Assembly: GCA_030432295.1 (NCBI GenBank)
Contig: JAUIHI010000001.1
Span: forward strand, 1-64,000
Length of the DNA: 64,000 bases
Origin: Anaerolineae bacterium
GTDB lineage: Bacteria; Chloroflexota; Anaerolineae; Caldilineales; Caldilineaceae
Direction: 5' to 3'
Part shown: positions 39,954-48,107 of the stretch, piece by piece
How positions within the stretch are numbered: the stretch's first letter is position 1
How the letters are laid out: every line of letters begins with the position of its first letter
The notes under the pieces: generated by a model
Seen by the model: only the letters and a program-made list of their open reading frames with translations
What the model was told of the DNA's origin: nothing
The model's database searches: none
Position numbers and translations under genes: made by a program

Positions 39954-39988
39954 AGTGAATAGTGAATGGTGAATAGCGAATTGTGAAT
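39954..39988. repeat. Heptamer array, RGTGAAT family (5 units)
   Basis: AGTGAAT AGTGAAT GGTGAAT AGCGAAT TGTGAAT, exact 7-base steps, inside the fumarase operon between alpha and beta genes. A second copy with nearly the same units is at 60387-60421. Confidence 0.88.
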
Positions 39989-40012
39989 GATCGGCACGCG
40001 CGAAGATTACCC

Positions 40013-40852
40013 CTAAATCTCTATGCTTGCTCGCCGGGGCGCGGAGCAATTGAGGTTGACCGCCACGGGCAGTGCGCCGATGTGGGTGGCTCCGGCTTCG
40101 ATATGCACAGCCAGGGCCGTGACCCGCCCGCCCAGCCCCTGGGGACCGATGCCTGTGCGGTTGATGGCGGCCAGCAGGTCGGCTTCGAGAGCGGCCAGAT
40201 GGGGCGTGGGATGGGTGCTGCCGATGGGGCGCAGAAGCGCTTTTTTCGCCAGGTGGGCCACTGTGTCAAAGCTGCCGCCTAGCCCCACACCCACAATTAC
40301 CGGCGGGCAGGCGTTGGGACCGGCCAGTTCGATTGTCTCGACGACGAAGCGCACGACCCCTTCCACGCCTACCGACGGCGGAAACATCTGAAGGCGGCTC
40401 ATCAATTCCGCGCCAAAGCCCTTTTGCAAGGCCGTAAGCGTCACCCGGTCGCCCGGCACAATCTCATAGTGGATCAGCCCCGGCGTATTGTCGCCGGTGT
40501 TGATCCGCTGGATGGGATCGCCCACTACCGATTTGCGCAGCCCCGCATAGGCCGCCCGCACCCCATCCTGAATCGCGGCGTTCACATCGCCGCCAGTGAA
40601 GTGGACGTCCTGGCCCACTTCCAGAAAGAGCATCGCCATCCCCGTATCCTGGCAGGTGGGGATCTGCTCGGCCTGGGCGTAGGCTGAATTTTCCAGCAGC
40701 AGATCGATGACCTGGCGTCCGACAGGCGAGGGTTCGGCGGGCGCGGATGCTTCCAGCGCGGCCAGATAGTCCGCGGGCAGGCGGTAGGCCGCTTCGGTCA
40801 AGAGCGTCTCGACGGCTGTTTGGATGCGGGTGACGGGAATCTCACGAATCAT
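40013..40852 (-). CDS. Class I fumarase / tartrate dehydratase, alpha subunit
   Basis: A 279-aa alpha subunit carrying the [4Fe-4S] cluster. Three Cys ligand positions are visible: PTCQDTG near residue 67, GPNACPPVIVG near 184, and LNCSAPRR near 269. RINTGDNTPGLIHYEIVPGD near 117 and GVGLGGSFDTVAHLAKKALL near 192 are hallmark segments. Partner is the beta gene downstream. Its ATG lies inside the end of the DUF2442 gene (11-bp overlap), so it is probably read from a promoter upstream of the DUF4160 gene. Confidence 0.93.
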   Translation of the reverse strand: MIREIPVTRIQTAVETLLTEAAYRLPADYLAALEASAPAEPSPVGRQVIDLLLENSAYAQAEQIPTCQDTGMAMLFLEVGQDVHFTGGDVNAAIQDGVRAAYAGLRKSVVGDPIQRINTGDNTPGLIHYEIVPGDRVTLTALQKGFGAELMSRLQMFPPSVGVEGVVRFVVETIELAGPNACPPVIVGVGLGGSFDTVAHLAKKALLRPIGSTHPTPHLAALEADLLAAINRTGIGPQGLGGRVTALAVHIEAGATHIGALPVAVNLNCSAPRRASIEI

Positions 40853-41345
40853 AATTTGTTTTCGGCTCGTTCAGGACGAGTGCTTCGCTTCTGTGTTCTG
40901 CCAGCCAAGCCTGCACGGAACTCTCGCTTTCCAGGCTCTCCCCACCGCTGAAGAGACGCAGCAGTTCGATATCCTCGTCCAGTTCCGGCCAGTGGAGCAG
41001 GTCGTCATCACCCAAAATAGTCCAATTGGCGCGTTCGCTAGCGCTGGCGTAGCGCAGACGGGGAAACCAGTGCAGAGGCGAAGAAAGCACCCGGCCATCG
41101 CGCAGGGTAATAACCAGCGCATCTTCTGTCACCTGCACATCCTCAATCCGCGGTGGTTGGGAGATAATCAGCAGGCGTGCATCGGTGGGTTGTGGAGTCA
41201 AAGCGGCCAGTTGGCTGATAAACTCAAGGGGCAAGGCAAGCGAACGGCCATCGGACAAATGGATAAGTAGTCGGTCGTCGTCAGTTGAAACCCCTGTCGG
41301 TTCCGCGCCCAAATACAACTCAGCCAAAGTAGCGATTCCACTCAT
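40842..41345 (-). CDS. DUF2442 domain protein
   Basis: A 167-aa protein with two DUF2442-like segments: LIHLSDGRSLALPLEFISQL near residue 30 and ITLRDGRVLSSPLHWFPRL near 85, the second followed by RANWTILGDDDLLHWPELDED, the typical end of the domain. AGGAGTTT precedes ATG 41345, which lies 26 bp inside the end of the DUF4160 gene. DUF4160/DUF2442 pairs recur in many bacteria with the look of toxin-antitoxin modules, but no function is established. Its own end overlaps the fumarase alpha start. Confidence 0.82.
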   Translation of the reverse strand: MSGIATLAELYLGAEPTGVSTDDDRLLIHLSDGRSLALPLEFISQLAALTPQPTDARLLIISQPPRIEDVQVTEDALVITLRDGRVLSSPLHWFPRLRYASASERANWTILGDDDLLHWPELDEDIELLRLFSGGESLESESSVQAWLAEHRSEALVLNEPKTNYDS

Positions 41346-41559
41346 CGAGAAACTCCTGTTGGTTCTCCTGTACAAGCCGCACAATTTGGGTCAACTCGTG
41401 GCTGCGAAAACGTCCCCCTCGCGCCAGACGGACCGTTGGACTCAGCCAGAATTTTGCATCCAATCTACCTCTGCGCACGTGAATATGCGGTGGCTCCGCT
41501 GCTTCGCCCCGACTGTAAAACCGAAACTCGTAGGGTCCAATGGTTTTGAGCAGAGGCAT
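41320..41559 (-). CDS. DUF4160 domain protein
   Basis: A 79-aa DUF4160 protein: YEFRFYSRGEAAEPPHIHV then RGRLDAKFWL, VRLARGGRF and ELTQIVRLVQENQQEFLDEW. The P-P-H-(I/V)-H motif is diagnostic. Pairs with DUF2442 (26-bp overlap). Function unknown; toxin-like role is suspected from gene order alone. It is the first gene of the apparent operon DUF4160-DUF2442-fumarase alpha-fumarase beta. Confidence 0.87.
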   Translation of the reverse strand: MPLLKTIGPYEFRFYSRGEAAEPPHIHVRRGRLDAKFWLSPTVRLARGGRFRSHELTQIVRLVQENQQEFLDEWNRYFG

Positions 41560-41617
41560 AGCGCAACCCTCGAAAATAGGATACCGACGACATTGAAGAA
41601 CAGATTTGTGTCCCTAT

Positions 41618-43606
41618 CTATTGCGGCGGAATTTCTACCATCACCTGCACTGCTCCGTCCCCGTCCAGGACAAGTGTATAGTCACCCGTGCGGGGGATGG
41701 CGAATTCGCCGACGCGGGTCGTGCGGCTGAGGGGCGAAAGGGTCTTGCCGTCCGGGTCCAGCAGCCAGAAGCCCACATCGCCCACTGTGGCAGTCACCCA
41801 CAGCCGCTGGCCCGCGCCAATGCCCAGGCTGTAGCCAGCGGGCGTGCCACGGGTGAGAGTTGCTTCCAGTGTAGCGGAGGTGGCTCCCGCGGCAAAGCGC
41901 ACCCGTTCCGTGCTGGCCGGGGCTGCTGTCTCTGGATCAGCCAGAGGCGGGATTGCCAGCAGAATGTCCGCGCTTCCGCTGCCCTGGAGGACGAGGGTAT
42001 AGTTGGCTGTGGCTGGAATATCGAAGCGGAGCGCACCAGCATCGCTTGTGCCTACAATAGGCTGTCCCGCCGGATTGGTCAGCCAACTTTTGATGCTGCC
42101 CAGACCGGTTACGTAGAGCTTCTGTCCCGCGCCGATCCCCAACTCATAGCCCCTCGCACTGCTGGCGGAGAGAACGACCGACAATTCGTGGACAGTTGCG
42201 CTTGCCGCAAAGCGGATGGTTTCGACAGTGGCCGGGACGGGGATACCCGAAGACGGGGTCGGCACTGCCGTCGGTATGGCTGCTGGTGTTGGCTGGCTGA
42301 TCCCCCGGCTGCTCATGCGTTCCAGGCTCTGGCGGTAGAGTGCTTCGTCCGGGGCGAGCCGGGCCGCCTCTTCCACATCCTCGACCACAGACGGGTCGCC
42401 TGGATTCTTGAGATATTTTGCCCAGCTCTGCAAAAACCAGGCTGGAGCCAAGTCCGGTTGAGCGGTCAGGGCAGGGCCTGAGAATTGCAGAATCCAATCG
42501 GCCAGCGTATCTTCCCAACCCGCGGCCGGGGTCTCCTGCAGGATTGCTTTGTCGGGGTCGAAGAGTTGGGCCGGGGTGTACTGGCGCAATTCATCCAGCG
42601 CTTTTTCCCAATCCCCATAGAAAATCCAGTTGAGCAGGGGATAGGGCGTTGAATTCGTATAGTCGTGGCGTCCGTCGGCCAGGGCGTGGATGAGTTGGTA
42701 ATTCCAATAGACCCGTTCGTCGTTGGGCGCGTAGGTCAGGGCTTCGTCGATGAGCGGCAGCGCGTCGGGGAAGAGGCTGGCCCCGGCCAGTTCCACGGCC
42801 CGGTTGTTGGCCTCTCGCAGGTCGGTCACTGTGTCGTCGGGCAGACGGGTCAGTTCCACAGGCAACAATTCGCTGCCATTCCAGCGCAGGATGGAAATGT
42901 TGTAGAGCCGCACGCCGCAGGCATAGCAGAAGACATACGGGTCCGTGGCGTTCAGCACCACCTCCGGTTGACCGTCGCCGTCCACGTCCCGCACTTCCCC
43001 CACACCGGGGCTGCTGTTGAAACCGCTGACGGCAATTGTCAGGGCTGTGCCATCCCAGCGCAGAAGATCGAAACAGCCGCTATGCGCGCCTGTGCCCGAA
43101 TCGACTGCCAGCCAGACCGAGGACTGGTCCAAGGATACCTGCTGTACCGAATCCTTGTTTATATAGCCGCTGCATTCCAACGCCACCTGGCCCAATTCGA
43201 TCCAGAGACCATCGGTCTGGGTGAAGATGGCGAGCGCGTGGGTTTTGGGTGGATCGTTGTAGCTGAAACCGGTAGTGAAGGCGGCCCACAGTTCCGGTGT
43301 CAAAGGCAAGACTTCCACATTTTCCCACGAGCCGCTATCCGGCTCTGGTGAGATGCCCAGGCTGTCTGCAAAGAGTTGAGACAGATCGGCCACATCGGCG
43401 GTTTGGGGTGCTGGGGTGCTGGTGGGTATGGCAGTAGCTATGGCGGCGGTTGTGATCGAGGCTGTGGCCTCCTCTACAGGCACGCTTTGGGAGGCCATCG
43501 GGGGGGCTGGTGTAACCGTGCCACAGGCTGTGAGAAATAGGGAAGCTGCACCTATCAAAAGTAGGTGTAGTGAGATTCTAAGTGAGTGAAAAGATTTGGG
43601 GTTCAT
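41618..43606 (-). CDS. Large surface lipoprotein with VCBS-like, TPR-like and twin C-terminal beta domains
   Basis: A 662-aa lipoprotein: signal peptide and lipobox FLTAC with Cys at 28, then a Thr/Ala/Pro linker. Residues ~95-250 read like an FG-GAP/VCBS-type beta region (VGEVRDVDGDGQPEVVL). Residues ~255-440 are helical and TPR-like (DALPLIDEALTYAPNDERVYW, DEALYRQSLERMSS). After a second Pro-rich linker come two homologous beta domains (~455-555 and ~560-660) sharing ELGIGAGQ(K/R)L-(Y/W)-VT and YTLVL(Q/D)G, like pre-peptidase C-terminal domains. No enzyme motif. I cannot assign a function. Confidence 0.8.
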   Translation of the reverse strand: MNPKSFHSLRISLHLLLIGAASLFLTACGTVTPAPPMASQSVPVEEATASITTAAIATAIPTSTPAPQTADVADLSQLFADSLGISPEPDSGSWENVEVLPLTPELWAAFTTGFSYNDPPKTHALAIFTQTDGLWIELGQVALECSGYINKDSVQQVSLDQSSVWLAVDSGTGAHSGCFDLLRWDGTALTIAVSGFNSSPGVGEVRDVDGDGQPEVVLNATDPYVFCYACGVRLYNISILRWNGSELLPVELTRLPDDTVTDLREANNRAVELAGASLFPDALPLIDEALTYAPNDERVYWNYQLIHALADGRHDYTNSTPYPLLNWIFYGDWEKALDELRQYTPAQLFDPDKAILQETPAAGWEDTLADWILQFSGPALTAQPDLAPAWFLQSWAKYLKNPGDPSVVEDVEEAARLAPDEALYRQSLERMSSRGISQPTPAAIPTAVPTPSSGIPVPATVETIRFAASATVHELSVVLSASSARGYELGIGAGQKLYVTGLGSIKSWLTNPAGQPIVGTSDAGALRFDIPATANYTLVLQGSGSADILLAIPPLADPETAAPASTERVRFAAGATSATLEATLTRGTPAGYSLGIGAGQRLWVTATVGDVGFWLLDPDGKTLSPLSRTTRVGEFAIPRTGDYTLVLDGDGAVQVMVEIPPQ

Positions 43607-43814
43607 TTTGCCTTCCTATCTGTTTGATAACGGCAACAGTAGTCTACTCCTGCTTAGATGGCGGGTCAAGATTGCAGCATCCGCAATTTTTGATGCTATT
43701 TCGTTTGTAGGCCGAAGAAATCGCTTGAAAACTTTGCGCGCTTGCGTAAAATTCAGACCGGCGCTATTCTTTTCCTGTTGCCCCATCTACTCTACCTTCA
43801 CTGGAGATATTGCA

Positions 43815-44678
43815 ATGCCACAATCTATCCCGACCCCTATCCTCCCTGGCGCGGGAGGACTGTCCAAATTTGTCCTGGCCGCGCCCGATGGCGCACGGGC
43901 CGAAATTTACCTGCAAGGCAGCCACATCACCTCCTGGATTCCAGCGGGTGGGACGGAGCAACTTTTCCTCAGTCGCACGGCCTCCTTTGCCCCCGGCGAT
44001 CCCATCCGGGGCGGTGTGCCGGTCTGCTGGCCCCAGTTCTCCGGCGAAGGGCCGTTGCAACCCCACGGCTTCGCCCGCAATGTGGCCTGGAAACTGGTGG
44101 GTGTGCAGGTCAACGCGGACAGTTCAGCCACTGCGACCCTGCGCCTAAGCGACAGCGCGGTCACCCGCGCGCTCTGGCCTCATCCCTTCGCGGCGGAGAT
44201 GGCGGTCACTGTGGGGGGAAAGCGGCTGCGAATGACCTTTGCCGTCACCAATACGGGCAGCGCCGATTTCACTTTCAGCGGCGCACTGCACACGTACCTG
44301 CGTCTGGAAGATGTCCACAATGCAACCGTCGAGGGCTTCGCTGGCGTGCCCTACAAAGACACCTTCACTGACCAGATGGCGACACCCCAGACCGAGCCGC
44401 TGACCCGCTTTGGGCCGGACGGAGCGGGCCGGGTCTGCTACGGCGCGCAGAAGGCGATTGTGCGGGAAGCCCGTCGGACGATTACCCTGACCAACGAAAA
44501 TTTCCCGGATATTGTGCTCTGGAATCCCGGCGTGGAAAAGGCCGCCCGCATCCCCGATCTGGAGCCGGACGGCTATCGCCATATGCTCTGCATCGAAGCC
44601 GGGGTGGTGGGGTCGCCTGTGCGCCTGTCGCCGGGTAAATTATGGAAAGGCGGGCAGATTGTCGAGGTGAGTGGATGA
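43815..44678 (+). CDS. D-hexose-6-phosphate mutarotase (YeaD-like)
   Basis: A 287-aa galactose mutarotase-fold protein of the glucose-6-phosphate 1-epimerase group. Signature segments: EIYLQGSHITSWIP near 30, PIRGGVPVCWPQFSGEGPLQ near 64 with PHGFARNVAW following (catalytic His), FSGALHTYLRLEDV near 157, and LWNPGVEKAARIPDLEPDGY near 236 ending MLCIEAG with the catalytic Glu. It equilibrates anomers of hexose-6-phosphates. ATG 43815 is chosen; the longer frame to 43596 runs into the divergent lipoprotein start. Confidence 0.92.
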   Translation: MPQSIPTPILPGAGGLSKFVLAAPDGARAEIYLQGSHITSWIPAGGTEQLFLSRTASFAPGDPIRGGVPVCWPQFSGEGPLQPHGFARNVAWKLVGVQVNADSSATATLRLSDSAVTRALWPHPFAAEMAVTVGGKRLRMTFAVTNTGSADFTFSGALHTYLRLEDVHNATVEGFAGVPYKDTFTDQMATPQTEPLTRFGPDGAGRVCYGAQKAIVREARRTITLTNENFPDIVLWNPGVEKAARIPDLEPDGYRHMLCIEAGVVGSPVRLSPGKLWKGGQIVEVSG

Positions 44679-44684
44679 TGGGGA

Positions 44685-45107
44685 TTATCGGGGGGATACA
44701 AAATCGCTGACTGCTATCACCTGCAATGTGGGAACGCGGCTGAAATGGCGGAGATTGGCGGTAAGGATAGGGAGATTGTTTTCCAGGCAGATGGCTGAGA
44801 TCAGGACATCTTTGATACCGATGTCCTGATTCTGTCGGATCAGTTCTGCGTGTAGTCTGGCTGCCCGTTGCGCTGCCGCATAAGAAAATGGAAGTACAGT
44901 CGTGAAGCTCAGGAGAGATTGTTCATCGACTCGCCGGTTGGCGCGTGCCGCGCCGAAGAGCAGTTCGTAGGCTGTGATTGCCGTGACGTAGCAGATGGAG
45001 TCCTGCGCAGCTTTTGCCATGGCACTGGCGTTCGGCTCCTGTCCGCGCATAAATCCAATGAAGACGGTCGTGTCTATGCAGATTCGAGAGGTGTCCACTG
45101 TGGCCAT
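44685..45107 (-). CDS. VapC-type PIN toxin
   Basis: A 140-aa PIN ribonuclease of the VapC group. Acidic residues: ICIDTTVFIGFMRG (Asp 12), AITAYELLFGAARA (Glu near 48), and GIKDVLISAICLENNLPILT (Asp near 97) followed by NLRHFSRVPTL, typical of VapCs that cut tRNA or rRNA. GAAGAGG precedes ATG 45107. It overlaps the end of the AbrB-like antitoxin gene by 34 bp. It ends only 6 bp from the convergent mutarotase gene. Confidence 0.9.
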   Translation of the reverse strand: MATVDTSRICIDTTVFIGFMRGQEPNASAMAKAAQDSICYVTAITAYELLFGAARANRRVDEQSLLSFTTVLPFSYAAAQRAARLHAELIRQNQDIGIKDVLISAICLENNLPILTANLRHFSRVPTLQVIAVSDFVSPR

Positions 45108-45319
45108 GCCTCTTCGAGTGATTTGATTGCCTCGGAAAATCCGTCGTCGTCCGCCCAGATTCCGCGCAGATTCAAAAACTTCTCCAAGGGTGTCAACTGG
45201 AGCGTATTTCCATTCATAATTGCGCGCACTTCATCTCCCTCCTGCACTTCGAGCATCTGCATCAGCCAGACAGGCAGGGAGATCGTCTCCTCGTCCTGAC
45301 TTTGAATAATTGTCGCCAT
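45074..45319 (-). CDS. AbrB/MazE-type antitoxin
   Basis: An 81-aa antitoxin with an N-terminal SpoVT-AbrB-like swapped-hairpin domain (ATIIQSQDEETISLPVWLMQ, then LEVQEGDEVRAIMNGNTLQL) and a C-terminal toxin-binding tail rich in acidic and Trp residues. AAGGAAAG precedes ATG 45319. It overlaps the VapC gene, and a consensus promoter lies at 45372-45400. It should repress that promoter and inhibit the toxin. Confidence 0.85.
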   Translation of the reverse strand: MATIIQSQDEETISLPVWLMQMLEVQEGDEVRAIMNGNTLQLTPLEKFLNLRGIWADDDGFSEAIKSLEEAWPQWTPLESA

Positions 45320-45371
45320 TGTACACGCTTTCCTTTCGTCAAATAGCCTCCTCCAACATCCTTGTGACTCC

Positions 45372-45400
45372 ATTCTATTCCGCGGTAACGTCTTTGTCAA
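45372..45400 (-). promoter_or_regulatory. Promoter of MazE-like/VapC operon
   Basis: On the minus strand TTGACA (45395-45400), 17 bp, TAGAAT (45372-45377). It lies back to back with the start region of the amidohydrolase gene. Confidence 0.65.
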
Positions 45401-45420
45401 TGAAAGGAATAATACCTGTG

Positions 45421-46281
45421 ATGATCATCGACACCCATGTCCACGTCTGGGAGATTGACCCGCCCCGCTATCCTGTCGGCCCGACTGCGCCCAACTGGAC
45501 TTCTCTGCCCGACGAGCCGGGCACTGCCGACGAACTGCTGGCCGAGATGGACGCCCACGGGGTGGACTGGTCCGTGCTGGTGCAGACGAGCTGGTCCACC
45601 TGGGACAACGGCTACATCGCCGATTCGGTGGCCCGCTTCCCCAACCGCTTTGTGGGGATGGGGCTGCTGGATCCGTTGGACCCGGAAAACGCCGGGCTGG
45701 CTCGCTATTGGGTGACGGAGCGGGGGCTGGCTGGCTTCCGCTTTCATCCGATGTACTATCCGGAACAGAAGATTCTGCTGCGCCCAGAGAACGGCCCGCT
45801 CTGGGAGGAACTGGCTGGTCTGGACGCGATTCTCCAGTTTCATCTGCGTGCAGGCCAGGCCGATCAGTTGGCTGCCATCGCAGAGCGCTATCCCCACCTG
45901 CGCTTGATTGTGGACCACATGGGCTACCCGGGGGTTTCCGAAAATCTCTCCGCGTCGCTGGCTGCCTTCCAGCCGATTCTGGACCTGGCCGCCCACGACA
46001 ATATCTGCTTCAAACTCTCCGATGTGAAAGGGCGTTCCCAACAGCCTTTCCCCTTCGCCGATGTCCACCCCTTCATCCGCGCCCTGCTGGACGCCTTCGG
46101 TACGGAGCGGACGATCTGGGGCACGGGCTATCCCGGCCACCACCGCACGCGACACAACTGGCTCAGCCTGTCGGATGAACTACGCCTGATCCGGGAGGGG
46201 CTGCCCTTCCTCACCCCGGCCCAGTCGGAGCGAATTCTGGGTGGGACTGCCGCGGAGCTTTTCCGGCTGGGGGCAGGCTAA
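45421..46281 (+). CDS. Amidohydrolase family protein (lactonase/decarboxylase-like)
   Basis: A 286-aa amidohydrolase_2 TIM barrel. Metal site HxH: IIDTHVHVWE near residue 6. FRFHPMYYP near 100 and LRLIVDHMGYPGV near 161 (His) follow, and GTERTIWGTGYPGHHRTRHN near 222, where related lactonases have G-S-D; here the Asp of that motif is replaced by Gly-Tyr-Pro-Gly. Related enzymes include fuconolactonase-type and 2-pyrone hydrolases. ATG 45421 is favoured since the family starts at the M-I-I-D-T-H strand; ATG 45400 is an alternative. Confidence 0.85.
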   Translation: MIIDTHVHVWEIDPPRYPVGPTAPNWTSLPDEPGTADELLAEMDAHGVDWSVLVQTSWSTWDNGYIADSVARFPNRFVGMGLLDPLDPENAGLARYWVTERGLAGFRFHPMYYPEQKILLRPENGPLWEELAGLDAILQFHLRAGQADQLAAIAERYPHLRLIVDHMGYPGVSENLSASLAAFQPILDLAAHDNICFKLSDVKGRSQQPFPFADVHPFIRALLDAFGTERTIWGTGYPGHHRTRHNWLSLSDELRLIREGLPFLTPAQSERILGGTAAELFRLGAG

Positions 46282-46451
46282 ACCGCCAAGGCAGAGGGAC
46301 AAAAGAGGCACGGATTCTCGCGGAGGAAATGGGTTGATGCAGATGCCTGCTGTCGCCTTGTCGTCCCTTCCTCTTTTCTGCCCTTTGTCTCTTCGTGGCT
46401 TTGTGGTTATTATGGGTGGGTATCCAAGATCGATTCAGGAGAAAACCCCCC
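46282..46451. repeat. Degenerate inverted repeat of GACAAAAGAGG/CCTCTTTTCTG words
   Basis: GGCAGAGGGACAAAAGAGGCACG faces CGTCCCTTCCTCTTTTCTGCC, followed by CTTTGTCTCTTCGTGGCTTTGTGG words, between the amidohydrolase and MATE genes. Confidence 0.5.
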
Positions 46452-48065
46452 ATGACAAGCCGATCCCTCGCGGCTACACAGCCAAACATCCGTCCTGCGC
46501 AAGTTTCGTGGAGCCAACGGAAAGACCTCATCCAAACTGTCTGGAAACTGGCCCTGCCCGTCATTCTGACCAATCTGCTGCAAAGTCTCGTCAATGCCAT
46601 CGACGTTTTTATGGTAGGGCGATTGGGGCCAATTGCCATCGCCGCGGTGGGGATGGGCAGCGCTATCCGTATGCTGGTGCTGGTGATGCTGATTTCCGTG
46701 GCCGCTGGCGCAATGAGTCTGATTGCCCAGGCCAAAGGCGCACGGGACCCGGAGCGGATGAGCTTTGTGACCCGTCAGGCCATCTCGTCCGGGGTATTGA
46801 TTTCGCTGGTGCTGACAGTGGCTGGTCTGCTCCTGGCCCGCCCGCTGCTGGCGGCTGTCAACAGCGGGGGTGAGCCGGAGGCGGTGGAGTTAGGCGTCTC
46901 CTATCTGCGCATTCTTTTTCTGGGAACACCCTTTCTGGTTCTCAATATCGTCTTCAACCGGCTGATGCAGGGCGCGGGGGATACGGTGACACCCCTCATC
47001 CTCACCGCTTTTTTGAATGTGCTGAATGTGGGGCTGAACTATCTGCTGATGTTTGGCGCGGGGCCGATCCCCGCGCTGGGGGTGGCCGGCGCGGCCCTGG
47101 GCACAGTCATTGCCAGGGCCTTGGGTGTGGCAATCGTCTTTGTCATCATCTATTCGGGCAAGAACGAAGTGCGGATTCGTCCTGGCAGCTACCGTCCAGA
47201 CTGGCAGATGTTCAAAGATATTTTCTCCATCGGCATCCCGTCCGGTGTGCAGGGCCTCTTTCGCAATGGCTCCCGCCTGCTGGTGCTGGGCATCATCACC
47301 TCCACCGAAGTGGGAACCTACGGCGCTGCGGCACTGGCGATTGGATTCCAGGTGGAGGCACTGGTCTTTATGCCAGGGCTGGCGTTGAATGTGGCGGCGA
47401 CATCTCTGGTGGGTCAATCTCTGGGCAGTTGGCAGACCGACGAGGCCCGGCTGCGTGGCAACACAGCCATTGCAGTGGGGTTGGTGGTGATGATTGTACT
47501 GGCCCTGCCCGTCGTTATTTTTGCACCCGCTATCATCCGCATCTTTGATCCCAGCAGCCATCCGGTTCTGCTGGCAACCGGGACCACCTATTTCCGTATC
47601 AATACAGTTGTGCTGCCCCTGAGCGCGCTGGCTATGGTCGCCAACGGTGCGCTGCGGGGGGCGGGCGATTCGCTCCCCGGTCTCTACGGCACAATGATCA
47701 GCCGGGCGCTGATCGCCATCTCTCTGGCCTGGGTGCTGGCCTTCCCCGTGGGGATGGGGTCGGTGGGGGTCTGGGTGGCTCTGGCTGTGGGGGTAGTGTT
47801 GGAATCGATTTATATGATGTGGCGCTGGCGCAGCGACACCTGGCTGAAGGTGGCCCTGGACAAGACTGAAGTCTACCGCACCCATCTGCGCCACCTGCCC
47901 GACGCTGCACAGCAGGAATATCTGCGCGAAGTGCGTGCGCCATTGATGGCCCAGGCGGGTACGCGGGAAGTGGTGGACGGCGAGGGCGTTGTCTACGCTT
48001 CACCAGAACGGCGTGTACGGGTCGCTTTTGCCGGCCCGGTTTGGCATATAGAAGGTGCAGCATAA
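46452..48065 (+). CDS. MATE family efflux transporter
   Basis: A 537-aa multidrug and toxin extrusion protein with 12 predicted helices in two homologous halves. Typical segments: LALPVILTNLLQSLVNAIDV then FMVGRLGPIAIAAVG, FNRLMQGAGDTVTPLI near 175, IGIPSGVQGLFRN near 262, and NGALRGAGDSLPGLY near 400. The ~65-residue polar C-terminal tail is longer than usual. AGGAGAAA precedes ATG 46452. It would exchange Na+ or H+ for organic cations, lipids or glycans. The 1593-aa secreted gene starts 42 bp downstream on the same strand. Confidence 0.93.
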   Translation: MTSRSLAATQPNIRPAQVSWSQRKDLIQTVWKLALPVILTNLLQSLVNAIDVFMVGRLGPIAIAAVGMGSAIRMLVLVMLISVAAGAMSLIAQAKGARDPERMSFVTRQAISSGVLISLVLTVAGLLLARPLLAAVNSGGEPEAVELGVSYLRILFLGTPFLVLNIVFNRLMQGAGDTVTPLILTAFLNVLNVGLNYLLMFGAGPIPALGVAGAALGTVIARALGVAIVFVIIYSGKNEVRIRPGSYRPDWQMFKDIFSIGIPSGVQGLFRNGSRLLVLGIITSTEVGTYGAAALAIGFQVEALVFMPGLALNVAATSLVGQSLGSWQTDEARLRGNTAIAVGLVVMIVLALPVVIFAPAIIRIFDPSSHPVLLATGTTYFRINTVVLPLSALAMVANGALRGAGDSLPGLYGTMISRALIAISLAWVLAFPVGMGSVGVWVALAVGVVLESIYMMWRWRSDTWLKVALDKTEVYRTHLRHLPDAAQQEYLREVRAPLMAQAGTREVVDGEGVVYASPERRVRVAFAGPVWHIEGAA

Positions 48066-48107
48066 GGAGAAAGTTTCGCGGCGGCTGTTATTGAAAAGGG
48101 AGCAATT

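Noticed and set aside
45400-45421. ATG at 45400 as start of the amidohydrolase
   Set aside because: It would begin inside the -35 box of the divergent antitoxin promoter, and the family normally begins at the strand coded from 45421; kept only as an alternative.
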